Positions 1-8,028 of a DNA stretch of 64,000 nucleotides are shown one piece after another (within the stretch, counting starts at the first letter, position 1; every line of letters begins with the position of its first letter). The notes beneath the pieces were generated by a model. That model was given only the letters and a program-made list of their open reading frames with translations. It was not told where the DNA came from and made no database searches. The translations under genes were made by a program, and so were the position numbers. The stretch comes from Calothrix brevissima NIES-22 (GTDB lineage: Bacteria; Cyanobacteriota; Cyanobacteriia; Cyanobacteriales; Nostocaceae): positions 2,463,083 through 2,527,082 of the forward strand of contig NZ_AP018207.1 in assembly GCF_002367995.1 (NCBI RefSeq). The letters run 5' to 3'.

Positions 1-70
1 GACAAGGAGGACAAGGTAGATAATTATCAATGCTCAATGCCCCATGCCCAATGCCCCATGCCCCATGCCC
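1..70. repeat. Short tandem repeats (9-mer and heptamer)
   Basis: The first 18 bases carry a 9-base unit (GACAAGGAG type). From about 30 to 70 there is a heptamer series of CCCCATG and CCCAATG units. Such short tandem repeats are typical of gaps in heterocystous cyanobacteria. The run ends at the stop codon of the porin gene, so it lies immediately 3' of that gene. Confidence 0.8.
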
Positions 71-1878
71 TAAAAAGTAAATGTAGTCCGCAATACACCT
101 ACGGCTGTTGTTTCATTTCTGCTGTCGCCTTCCGGATTGAACAACACAAAAGCCCCAGGTGTAACGCTGATATTGTCATTTACCCGTAAGCGGTAATAAG
201 CCTCTAAATGATAAGGAACCGCTCGATTCACACCTGCATCTGCTAATTGTGCTGCACCACTAGCATCAGTACGATAAAGCGGCTGTCCAAAAATTATCCC
301 CGCATTGTTACCAGGCTTTAATAAATCGTTGAAATGAACGCCTACCATCCAACTAGTAAAGGTAGTACCAGCATTAACATCTGCCGAGGAATCATCGACA
401 AACAGCGCTGCACCATAGCCAGATAAGGCAATTTTGGGAGAGAAACGCCAAGTCACAGTCCCACCAAAGGAATTGAGTTTGACTGGTGTGCCTAAAGGTA
501 CTCCAGACAAAGCACCAATATCACTACTAGTTAATCCTGTACCCAAAATATTAATTTCATGATAACTATTGGCATAGTTCAGACCAATAGCTAAAGAATT
601 GCTGGGCTGAAAAGTTAACTGTGCTGCTACTACGCCACTACCGCTAAATACCCCTGCGCCCAAGGGAGTGTTAGAGACTCCTGGGAGAATATCCCCGGCT
701 TTGCTAGGAAGATTGGCATTCACGCTACCATACAAAGCCCTCAGATTTAGCTGGGGGGAAAAACTATAAATAAAGCCAGCTGCAGAAGCTAAACCAGAAC
801 CGGAAGTACCACCAGAGACACGTAATACAGGGTTTAGACTAGCAAAGCGAGAAATCGCCTCTTGTCCTTCACCGTAAAAGGGAGTGATAGCCGGAAAAGC
901 ATCGGAAACTTCTGCTGCTGTCCCCGCAAACAAAGTCAACTTTTCCGCGACAGGAAAGATATAAAGCAGTTTATAAAGCTGAAGCGAGTTTGCACCAACA
1001 CTAGATAAATTCTTCGGATCGACGCCGGGAAATTGCGGTTCAAAGCTAGTACGCGCACTGCTAGAACTGAGTATCGGTGATGCTAAACCTAAACTCTCTT
1101 GTAAACTACCGCTACCATCAACACCACCTAAAAAGTTATGGGATTGCAACCCAGTAATCAGTAAATCTTTACCTGTAAAGCTGGTGTTGAGATTTAACCG
1201 CACTCGGTTCGTCAGAATAATATTAGGATTGTTATCACCAGGAGCACCACCTGTCGCACCAATAGCGGAGATAATTACCTCACCATTCAGCTTAGTAGTT
1301 GTAGAAAATTGATTCGCTTCTAATTCAGCAGTACGACCTTCTAAAGCATCTACCCTACCCCGTAATGTGCTTAATTCCGCCGCAAATTGTTCTTGCAGTT
1401 TTTGTAAGGTATTTAAATCTTCTTTAGTCACTAAATCGCTAGTTGCTGTGGCGATTAGCTCATTAATTCTATTCAGACAAGCATTTAAACCTGCTGCAAA
1501 TTCATAACGGGTGAGAGCGCGGTTACCTCTGTAGGTGCTGTTGGGATACCCAGCAATACAGCCATAACGCTCAACTAAAGATTGTAATGCCGCAAAAGCC
1601 CAATCTGTAGGTTGTACATCTGAAAGTTGCGATACAGATGTCACTTGTTCTATGGCATCAGATGCTAATAGTACAGGAGAAGATTTGGCTTGATTTACAA
1701 TCGATAAATCTGGTTTTTCTTGCTCAACTTTAATCTGAGCAAAACTATTGTTAGATTTTAAATCTTTAGCATTATCTACAGTATCTGGCAAAGCAGATTT
1801 AGCTTGTGCTGGAGATAGTCCAGCAATTAAGTATAAAAAACTTAGCCCACCAGCGTAAGCTAGTAGATTTACTTTCAT
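70..1878 (-). CDS. Iron-uptake-type porin (SLH + OprB-like barrel)
   Basis: This is an outer-membrane porin of the cyanobacterial SLH/OprB family, 602 aa. Residues 1-26 look like a signal peptide ending AQA. An SLH domain follows at about 83-140 (VQPTDWAFAALQSLVERYG, then GYPNSTYRG and LTRYEFAAGL), then a coiled coil at about 145-190 and a long beta-barrel region ending in the aromatic residue F602, as expected for outer-membrane insertion. In this family the SLH domain anchors to peptidoglycan or pyruvylated polymers. Annotated relatives are called iron uptake porins, but substrate specificity cannot be read from the sequence. The gene stands alone, and an inverted repeat about 125 bp upstream (2001-2026) may be an operator. 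Confidence 0.9.
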   Translation of the reverse strand: MKVNLLAYAGGLSFLYLIAGLSPAQAKSALPDTVDNAKDLKSNNSFAQIKVEQEKPDLSIVNQAKSSPVLLASDAIEQVTSVSQLSDVQPTDWAFAALQSLVERYGCIAGYPNSTYRGNRALTRYEFAAGLNACLNRINELIATATSDLVTKEDLNTLQKLQEQFAAELSTLRGRVDALEGRTAELEANQFSTTTKLNGEVIISAIGATGGAPGDNNPNIILTNRVRLNLNTSFTGKDLLITGLQSHNFLGGVDGSGSLQESLGLASPILSSSSARTSFEPQFPGVDPKNLSSVGANSLQLYKLLYIFPVAEKLTLFAGTAAEVSDAFPAITPFYGEGQEAISRFASLNPVLRVSGGTSGSGLASAAGFIYSFSPQLNLRALYGSVNANLPSKAGDILPGVSNTPLGAGVFSGSGVVAAQLTFQPSNSLAIGLNYANSYHEINILGTGLTSSDIGALSGVPLGTPVKLNSFGGTVTWRFSPKIALSGYGAALFVDDSSADVNAGTTFTSWMVGVHFNDLLKPGNNAGIIFGQPLYRTDASGAAQLADAGVNRAVPYHLEAYYRLRVNDNISVTPGAFVLFNPEGDSRNETTAVGVLRTTFTF

Positions 1879-2469
1879 AGCAAACCCTCACGCACCAATT
1901 TGAATTAAATACAAAATTGCCAATACCAAACTATTTGAGCTTGAAAATATAGAAGCTCAAAAAGTGGATTTATGTAGTATTGTGCCTGTCGGAAATAAAT
2001 AATTCTCAGAGAATTAACTGAGAATTTATGATTACCGCAGCGAACTTTAACTACCCATAGTAAAAGTAAACAATATTTAGCTCAAGAATTGATAAATATA
2101 ATTATTGATAATTTTTATGATGACGATTAGCAAAAATAACTAAATTTTTAGAAAAATATGCCTATATTTAAAACTAATTTTTGCATAAAAAAAAGTCCAT
2201 AATTGTGTATAATTACAAGCTATTTATCAAACTCAAATATTGATATTAGCAATAAAACGCTTAAGTTAAACTTATATTCTTGATCACTGGCTTTGTCAAA
2301 ATAGTAAGCGCTATGCTAACCATTAGCTAACATGTATTACTCCATAATTATTACCATCAAAATTTAACTTTTGAGTTAATTATTTGGATATTTGATGAAT
2401 AATTAAGAGAAAATCCCATTGATAGCTGCTGATAGCTAAAAATATCTCTGCCAAAGATTGATTTTGAAG
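1879..2469. other. 590-bp intergenic region, AT-rich
   Basis: This gap lies between the start of the porin gene and the 3' end of the MFS gene, both on the minus strand. It is strongly AT-rich. Apart from the inverted repeat at 2001-2026, I see no coding sequence or RNA gene in it. The porin promoter must lie here. Confidence 0.6.
2001..2026. promoter_or_regulatory. Inverted repeat upstream of porin gene
   Basis: AATTCTCAG at 2001-2009 and CTGAGAATT at 2018-2026 form perfect 9-bp arms separated by 8 bp, 123 bp upstream of the porin start codon. Size and symmetry suit a dimeric repressor site. It does not match the classic Fur consensus well, so the regulator is unknown. Confidence 0.4.
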
Positions 2470-3747
2470 TTATTCCTGAGACAGAATTCGGTTGAGATAC
2501 TGTAAAATACCTACGGCGATTAAGACACTCAAGGAAAAACCAAGCCAAAAGTTATCCGCAATCATTCGTGGTTGATCTAAAGCCCAGCCGCCCAAGGGTG
2601 AGCCGATAAAATGACCTAAAGCCCAGCAAAGTGAATTAATAGAGAAATACACCCCACGCTGTGATTCTGGGGCTAAATCGGTGACGAGAGAGGCTGCAAA
2701 AGGGGTATAGGAAACTAAGGCTAGGGCAAATACTGTTAAGGCTAAGGTTACCCACAGTAGAGGATAATTTGGCGCGATCGCAGTTACCCAAATCAAAATA
2801 AAACCAATCGCCCACAAAATCGCCGAAATTGTCAGCGCCTGGGTGTGGGAGTACTGTTTTAACATCCGCGCCATCGGAAATTGGCAAATCACTGCTAAAG
2901 CCAAATGCCAAGCAAATAAGCTGCTAATTGTGGTTGCAGCTAACCCCAGGGTATGATCTTCCACCCTGACGAAGTTTCTCAAGTAAATGGGCAGGGTGCT
3001 GTGTAACTGCGCAAGACAAGTCGTGAAAGTAATATTCACCGTAACGTAAATTAACAAGCGGCGATCGCTTAATGCCGCTAACCAAGAAGTTAAAGGTGGT
3101 GGTGGCTGAGATTCTGCTATCTCTGGTTGCGAGGTTTCATGAATTGCCAAAAAAATTACCGTAAAAAATACCAGGAAGGAAATTGCATCTATAATAAATA
3201 GCCCCCGGTAATTATTAGCGATCGCTACCCACCATCCTGCTAATACACTGCCGATTGCTAACCCTAAATTATCGGCTACCCTGGCGAGGGCAAAAGTTTC
3301 CCGGCGATTTTCACTTTCGCTAGCGTCAGCTACCACAGATTCGCTAGCAGGCCAATAAAAACCAATACCTAAACCTACAATAGAGCTGCCGATAACCAGA
3401 GTCGTAAAATTATTAGTTGCAGCTAAAACCAGCGAACCGACAGCAGAAATCGCCGTTGCTAATAACAAAGTGCGCCGTCGTCCCCAATCCCGAGAATCGG
3501 CTAGAGAACCACCCAAAATCCGCCCGAAAACACCAGCTACAGAGGTGCTAGTCAAAGCAATACCGACAGTCGTAGCAGATAAGCCAACTTGATTGACAAA
3601 AAAGATGGGCGCGTAAAACAGAGTAAAGCCTGTACCTATTTCCGAAAAAAATCTACCAACAATCAACATCCCCACAGGCGTCTGTAGCTGAGATAGCCAG
3701 GAAGATAACCAATCTTGGGGCGCGAACTCTAATAGTTTAAATTTCAT
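2470..3747 (-). CDS. MFS transporter
   Basis: This 425-aa protein has about twelve hydrophobic segments and major facilitator signatures. The loop between TM2 and TM3 reads GRILGGSLADSRDWGRRRTLL, close to the MFS motif A (GxLaDrxGrrrxl). A second glycine-rich helix pair near the C-terminus (GHFIGSPLGGWALD) fits the second half of the fold. It would sit in the plasma membrane as a proton-coupled exporter or importer. The substrate cannot be predicted. The gene is monocistronic, with a DnaA-box-like cluster in the gap upstream. Confidence 0.85.
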   Translation of the reverse strand: MKFKLLEFAPQDWLSSWLSQLQTPVGMLIVGRFFSEIGTGFTLFYAPIFFVNQVGLSATTVGIALTSTSVAGVFGRILGGSLADSRDWGRRRTLLLATAISAVGSLVLAATNNFTTLVIGSSIVGLGIGFYWPASESVVADASESENRRETFALARVADNLGLAIGSVLAGWWVAIANNYRGLFIIDAISFLVFFTVIFLAIHETSQPEIAESQPPPPLTSWLAALSDRRLLIYVTVNITFTTCLAQLHSTLPIYLRNFVRVEDHTLGLAATTISSLFAWHLALAVICQFPMARMLKQYSHTQALTISAILWAIGFILIWVTAIAPNYPLLWVTLALTVFALALVSYTPFAASLVTDLAPESQRGVYFSINSLCWALGHFIGSPLGGWALDQPRMIADNFWLGFSLSVLIAVGILQYLNRILSQE

Positions 3748-4211
3748 TCAAAGAAAATGTTTTTGTAATTCTTATCATTCACAAGTATTTTCCTCACAGA
3801 TTCCACAGAGTTTCCACAGCCACTTTCCTAGTTTTCCACAGATCCCCCACGAGTTAATCACCTCTTACCATCCTCTTGGGGATTTTTATTTCCTACTCTA
3901 AGAAATCTCAGTGACTGAGTTTATATAAAGTTATGTAACGAAAATCATGCTTAAACCCTGATGATTGCGTTGACATTTACTTTTTATACCACCGTTTTTA
4001 ACATTTCGCAGCATTGACAAACCTACCCCCTCTTAGCGCACAATGATTCGGCTTGCTGTTTTAGTTCGTTGCATCGCTGACATCAACTGTGTAAAATTAC
4101 CTTAAATGTTGGCGGAGATTGTCAGGCAGGTGAAAGATTGCGTATGCCGCCTCTGGCTACTGACTGCAAGCAACTTGTACCTCTTGATTGACCTCAGAGG
4201 AGGAAAATCTC
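3748..4211. other. 464-bp gap with DnaA-box-like cluster
   Basis: This gap separates the divergent MFS gene (minus) and DUF2811 gene (plus). It holds three TTCCACA-type boxes at 3799-3840, described separately, followed by a C-rich then AT-rich stretch. No gene was recognised. Confidence 0.5.
3799..3840 (+). promoter_or_regulatory. Cluster of three DnaA-box-like sites
   Basis: Three direct copies end in TTCCACA: GATTCCACA (3799-3807), GTTTCCACA (3810-3818) and TTTTCCACA (3832-3840). The last equals the form reported for cyanobacterial DnaA boxes. The ends of the boxes are 11 and 22 bp apart, so all face the same side of the helix. A weaker TTTTCCTCACA precedes them at 3789. No dnaN or dnaA lies nearby, so this may be a DnaA-binding regulatory or titration site rather than an origin. 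Confidence 0.4.
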
Positions 4212-4409
4212 ATGAACACAACGGTTAACATTTTTACAGAAATCCCGGAAACACTTCACGAATCGCTAAAAAACTATTTAGAGACACATCCAGACTGGGA
4301 TCAAAACCGGGTATTAACCGCAGCCTTGTCACTGTTTTTATTACAAAATGGCGAGAGCGATCGCCGTGCTGCTCGTGTTTACCTAGAAACCCTGTTTCAT
4401 CACAGCTAA
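4212..4409 (+). CDS. DUF2811 family small protein
   Basis: This 65-aa protein starts at MNTTVNIFTEIPETLHESL and ends in LETLFHHS. It matches the small cyanobacterial DUF2811 family as I know it; function is unknown. A strong Shine-Dalgarno (AGGAGG at 4197-4202) sits nine bases before the ATG at 4212, which I prefer over the in-frame TTG at 4188. The pattern FLLQNGESDRRAARVYLETLF is predicted helical and soluble. A hairpin follows at 4457-4500. Confidence 0.75.
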   Translation: MNTTVNIFTEIPETLHESLKNYLETHPDWDQNRVLTAALSLFLLQNGESDRRAARVYLETLFHHS

Positions 4410-4456
4410 ACAATTGTGGATCTCGGATGCGCAATTTGTGCTGAAGCAGTCAAAGT

Positions 4457-4500
4457 TAAGCAATTCCCTTAGCGGGGAAACCCGCTCAAAGGAGTTGCTA
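4457..4500 (+). other. Long imperfect hairpin (possible structured RNA)
   Basis: The core AGCGGG-GAAA-CCCGCT has a 6-bp stem with a GAAA tetraloop. The flanks extend it as GCAATTCCCTT against AAAGGAGTTGC, with a few bulges, giving a stem of about 18 bp. There is no U-run, so it is not an ordinary terminator. It lies 48 bp after the DUF2811 stop codon and could be a 3' UTR element or part of a small RNA. Confidence 0.4.
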
Positions 4501-4788
4501 TCTAATAAGGCTTAGGGTTTGATTATTTGTCAATACAAATGGCTAATGACTCAGCCAGCTACTCATCCTAGAGTATTGGTCTGTTGTTGTAAATGAGTTT
4601 CTACCAGCTAAAATTTGGCTGCTAGGTTATTTATCTTGATGAGGTGTCAGCACAAAAATACATCATAGCTGGTCAATTTAGTCAATAATCCGCCAATTTT
4701 TGGCAGACTAAACTATTAAAAATCTTCAGGGTTACTGAAATTAATGGTCAAAGTTACGATTAACTTTTCCAAAAAATAGCTAAAATTT

Positions 4789-4810
4789 ATCCTCCACTAG
4801 GAGGATTTCT
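4789..4810 (+). terminator. Terminator-like hairpin
   Basis: ATCCTCC and GGAGGAT form a 7-bp perfect stem around the loop ACTA, followed by TTCTT. It is not close to a recognised gene end on the plus strand (the DUF2811 gene stops at 4409), so it may end a longer 3' UTR or an unannotated RNA. Confidence 0.4.
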
Positions 4811-4996
4811 TATGAGATAGAGTATTTATTTGTAAGTTTTTCCCGAATCAAAATTATCTTAATGACCCAATATATCTGATTCAAATTCAGATATATTCAG
4901 ACTAGCATCTACTAATCAACATTATTACTGTCAAAGAACATATTTACCCAAGCTGAAAGTAAGCCAAGGCAAAAATTGAGCCAATTTCTCGTTTTT

Positions 4997-5027
4997 TAGT
5001 CATTAGTCATTAGTCAAAAGTCAAGAG
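4997..5027. repeat. Heptamer tandem repeat (AGTCATT type)
   Basis: About four degenerate units of the AGTCATT/AGTCAAA heptamer lie just 3' of the response regulator gene. The same family recurs in many other gaps of this window. Confidence 0.7.
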
Positions 5028-5056
5028 TTAAAAACTCTGGACTATAGACTAAGAAC

Positions 5057-5776
5057 TCAAGAATGGACTTCCAACTGTGGCGGGTTAGTTGGGCTTTCAA
5101 ACTTATACCCTACACCACGTACTGTCTGAATTAATGCAGGTTGGCTGGCATCAATTTCAATCTTTTTGCGAATTTGACCGATATGTACGTCAACAACCCG
5201 TTGATCGCCGACATATTCGTAGTCCCAAACCTCTTGAATCAGTTCTGCACGCCGCCACACTCGACCTGGATGGCTAGCTAAAAAATGTAACAAATCAAAT
5301 TCCAGCGCAGTTAAGGGTACTGGTTGGTTATTCAGTGCCACTTCCCGCCGGACTGGATCGATCATCAGCTTTTCAAACACCAGACGTTTTTGTTCGGCTG
5401 TGGTGACAACGCGCTGACGCCTTAAGATAGCTGCTACTCTGACTTCTAATTCTCCCAATCCAAAGGGTTTGGTGAGATAATCATCAGCACCTTTAGCAAA
5501 GCCACGAATTTTGTCAGCTTCGTCAGCACGGCTAGTTAGCATTAGCACAAAAACACCATTACGGCTTTGCATCTCTTGGCAGAGGTTAAACCCAATTACA
5601 TCTGGTAGATTTACATCTAAAATCACCAAATCGGGGTTAAATTGCTCAAATAGCGCTAAGGCGGTTTTGCCATCCTCAGCAGCTTCTACTTGATAGCTCT
5701 GCTTCATCAAAAAGCGTTGGATTAAATTCCGAACCGCAGGGTCGTCGTCAACTACAAGAATCTTGGCAGGAGCCAT
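5057..5776 (-). CDS. OmpR/PhoB-family response regulator
   Basis: This two-component DNA-binding regulator is 239 aa from the ATG at 5776. The receiver domain (about 4-120) has the acidic pocket in VVDDD, the phosphoacceptor D54 (VILDVNLPD) and K103 (DDYLTKPFG). The winged-helix DNA-binding domain follows (LTALEFDLLHFLASHPGRVW, then VVDVHIGQIRKKI and RGVGYKFE). It lacks an adjacent kinase, so the partner is unknown. It differs from RpaA and RpaB as I remember them; an NblR-like role cannot be excluded. In-frame starts also exist at 5782 (ATG) and 5794 (TTG), and none has a strong ribosome binding site. Confidence 0.88.
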   Translation of the reverse strand: MAPAKILVVDDDPAVRNLIQRFLMKQSYQVEAAEDGKTALALFEQFNPDLVILDVNLPDVIGFNLCQEMQSRNGVFVLMLTSRADEADKIRGFAKGADDYLTKPFGLGELEVRVAAILRRQRVVTTAEQKRLVFEKLMIDPVRREVALNNQPVPLTALEFDLLHFLASHPGRVWRRAELIQEVWDYEYVGDQRVVDVHIGQIRKKIEIDASQPALIQTVRGVGYKFESPTNPPQLEVHS

Positions 5777-5794
5777 GACCATCACTTTGCACAA

Positions 5795-6452
5795 AAATTC
5801 TAAGGATTTACAGGAGTTTTGCGTGAAAACGCAGTTTCCACTTGGGGATAAGTTAAGAATCTACAAGGCTAAGAGATGCATTTCCTGATTACCTACTTAA
5901 TCATAGTCTAATCAAGATTCCGGACAATTAAACTTGTAGGCAAACTTGCTGGGATGATTGAGCAAGTGCGGCAAATGTCTAATTTTTCCAGTCAGCAATA
6001 GTTTTGACCTAGCCACAGTCATCTAGTAAACTAGAAAACTCTCCTTTTCCCGCCAGTGGTAATCTAAATTGTTTCAATCTTAAATCGAGATGCCGATTGA
6101 GACCAGTGATTATTCTGAAACTCATTTATGAAAACTTCATCTGAGTAGTTTCAGCCGCCGCAACGGCAACAGAAAAGGTAATTTTTTCATAAAAACTGCA
6201 ATTTAGGTATTCTAAGTTCAAATTCTAGGTTAGAGCCAGAACTAAGTAACGACATGAGGGGATACACGGAGTTCTGGCAATATGTTAAAGTGACTTATAG
6301 TTAAAATTTCCAAGTCGATCAAATCAACCCATGCTACTATCCTGGTAGGGCTGAAAATTGATCGGCAATTAAGTGACGATCAAAATAAAACCTAAAGTTG
6401 TATTTCCGTCAACAAAAGACTGCCGCAGACCGAGGCTGAAGTATAAACTCCC
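5795..6452. other. 658-bp divergent intergenic region
   Basis: The gap separates the response regulator (minus) and the CPP1-like gene (plus), so it must hold both promoters. A small hairpin TGCGT-GAAA-ACGCA lies at 5820-5833. A promoter-like pair on the plus strand, TTGACC near 6003 and TAAACT about 17 bp later, could drive a leader or a small RNA. Nothing else is recognisable. Confidence 0.35.
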
Positions 6453-7079
6453 ATGAGCGATCAAAATCCCTACGAAAAACTTGGGGTCTCAGAAGATGCT
6501 AGCTTCGATGAAATTCAAGATGCTCGCAATCGCCTGATGGAGCAACATATTGGCGATAGCAAGAGTACTGAAGTCATTGAAGCGGCTTACGACGCGATTT
6601 TAATGGATCGCTTACGAATGCGCCAGGAAGGTAAAATTAAAGTCCCTGAGCGAATTCGATTTCCAGAAACTCGAGTGCAATCGCTTCCCAAAGAAAGCCC
6701 AACTAAGAGCGAGCAGTCGCCAGCATGGCTGCAACGCATGTTGGATCGGCCAACCCGTGCTGATGTGTTGCTACCTGGTGCCTGGTATTTGGGTTTGAGC
6801 GCTGCTAGTGTATTCTACCCAGCTACAGGCGATCAAGTTTTGCAGTTAGCATTAGTGGTTGGGGTAGGAATTAGTATTTACTTTCTCAATCGCAAGGAGG
6901 GTAAATTTGGTCGAGCAGTTTTATTTACACTGCTTGGGCTGATCGTTGGCTTAATTGTTGGGGGGCTGGTTGCTAACTGGCTTCTGTCACCAGTAGCATT
7001 TATTAATTTATCGTCAAATCAGTTTTCTACCGTGCTGACGTTTATATTGTTGTGGTTGATTAGTAGCTTTTTACGTTAA
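6453..7079 (+). CDS. CPP1-like family membrane protein (J-like domain)
   Basis: This 208-aa protein opens with a J-domain-like segment (NPYEKLGVSEDASFDEIQDAR, about 5-60) and has three to four hydrophobic helices in the C-terminal half (about 103-125, 130-145, 153-178 and 186-207). This is the layout of CPP1/CDF1-like proteins, conserved in cyanobacteria and chloroplasts. In plants CPP1 acts as a chaperone for protochlorophyllide oxidoreductase; the cyanobacterial role is inferred from that. The HPD motif of true DnaJ is absent. The gene is single and is followed by a strong hairpin at 7160-7194. Confidence 0.82.
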   Translation: MSDQNPYEKLGVSEDASFDEIQDARNRLMEQHIGDSKSTEVIEAAYDAILMDRLRMRQEGKIKVPERIRFPETRVQSLPKESPTKSEQSPAWLQRMLDRPTRADVLLPGAWYLGLSAASVFYPATGDQVLQLALVVGVGISIYFLNRKEGKFGRAVLFTLLGLIVGLIVGGLVANWLLSPVAFINLSSNQFSTVLTFILLWLISSFLR

Positions 7080-7159
7080 CTTCACAGCACAGCTTACCCG
7101 ATTCTTTGAGTGGTAAAGCTGGTTAATTTCAATGTTTAAAAATTTCGGCTTTTTTATGG

Positions 7160-7194
7160 CTAAGGGGTAATAGAGTATATCTATTACCCCTTAG
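7160..7194. terminator. Perfect 14-bp hairpin between convergent genes
   Basis: CTAAGGGGTAATAG and CTATTACCCCTTAG form a perfect 14-bp stem with a 7-base loop, centred between the stop codons of the CPP1-like gene (7079) and the HAD gene (7210). It has no clear U-run on either strand but probably serves both as a bidirectional terminator. Confidence 0.55.
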
Positions 7195-7209
7195 CTGTAA
7201 GGCCAGCTA

Positions 7210-7923
7210 CTAAGGAATATAGGCTGGTTGTGGTTGGGATAATTTACCTTCTAGGAGTAAATCTACAGCAGTAGTTAAATCCCGAACTATGAAGTCGGGT
7301 TGGTAAAGTTCTAGTTGAGCGCGATCGCGGATACCAGACTCAACTGCGATCGCTTTAATTCCGTGTTTTTTCGCTGCTGTAATATCGGCTTCTGTATCCC
7401 CTACCATCCAGCTATCATCCACAGCAGGTAGTTCCGCTATGGCTTTAGCCATTAATAAGGGTTTATCCTCAATATCGCGGGTTTTAACATAATCATTAGT
7501 CAAGCAATAACAGCGATTTTCTGGGAAAAATCTTCCTAGCTGGAATTTTTGGAAAGCATAGTCAAGTTCCCAAACTCGCCGCATTGTCATTACCGCCAAA
7601 TCGATACCCGCTTCCTGAATTTTTAACAGTGCTTCCACTGCACCGGGTACTAAGGTATCGTAGGCAAAGTAAGGTTCTGTATGGACTGTTTGTCGCCGTA
7701 GTTGAGCAAATTCTACTGCTTGTGCTTCATCTAAACCAGAGTTTAGCGCAATTTGTTTTTCCGGAACGCGCGATCGCTTTAATTGCCAAAATTCTCCCTT
7801 AGAAAGTTCTTGTATTGATTGATCTGAACGTCGGGTTTTCTCTAAGCAAAATTGATAAACACGGTAGTACCGTTCGGAAACATCAACTATAGGGCCGTCG
7901 AAGTCAGTAATTAGTCTTAGCAT
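7210..7923 (-). CDS. HAD family hydrolase
   Basis: This haloacid-dehalogenase-type phosphatase has 237 aa. Motif I is DFDGPIVDVS (nucleophile D8, acid D10). Motif II is in LAVMTMRR, motif III is around the K of DKPLLMAKA, and motif IV is MVGDTEADITAAKKHGI, which binds Mg2+. A helical cap at about 15-90 fits subfamily IA, like phosphoglycolate phosphatase or other small-molecule phosphatases. The substrate is unknown. The neighbours are unrelated and the gene is probably monocistronic. Confidence 0.85.
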   Translation of the reverse strand: MLRLITDFDGPIVDVSERYYRVYQFCLEKTRRSDQSIQELSKGEFWQLKRSRVPEKQIALNSGLDEAQAVEFAQLRRQTVHTEPYFAYDTLVPGAVEALLKIQEAGIDLAVMTMRRVWELDYAFQKFQLGRFFPENRCYCLTNDYVKTRDIEDKPLLMAKAIAELPAVDDSWMVGDTEADITAAKKHGIKAIAVESGIRDRAQLELYQPDFIVRDLTTAVDLLLEGKLSQPQPAYIP

Positions 7924-7970
7924 CGGCGGAGACGAATATGTTAAATTTTATGAAATTATCTCACAATTTA

Positions 7971-8028
7971 GTCATTAGTCATGAGTCAACAGTCAACTGT
8001 GAACAATTAACAGTCAACAGTCAACAGA
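7971..8028. repeat. Heptamer tandem repeat
   Basis: Degenerate AGTCATT and CAGTCAA heptamers fill the gap between the HAD gene and the first NYN gene and run into the 3' end of the NYN gene, whose stop lies at 8014. Confidence 0.7.

Larger units (their letters stand above)
4410..5056. other. 647-bp gap with hairpins
   Basis: The gap lies between the convergent DUF2811 gene (plus) and the response regulator (minus). It holds a long imperfect hairpin at 4457-4500, a terminator-like hairpin at 4789-4806 and AGTCATT heptamer repeats at 4997-5027. No convincing ORF was seen. The hairpins leave room for a small RNA, but no promoter was identified with confidence. Confidence 0.5.

Noticed and set aside
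3799-3840. Chromosomal origin (oriC)
   Set aside because: Only three DnaA-like boxes and no dnaN or dnaA nearby; kept only as a DnaA-box-like site.
4997-5027. Heptamer runs considered as CRISPR repeats
   Set aside because: Units are 7 bp, lack unique spacers, and recur as short tandem repeats in many gaps.
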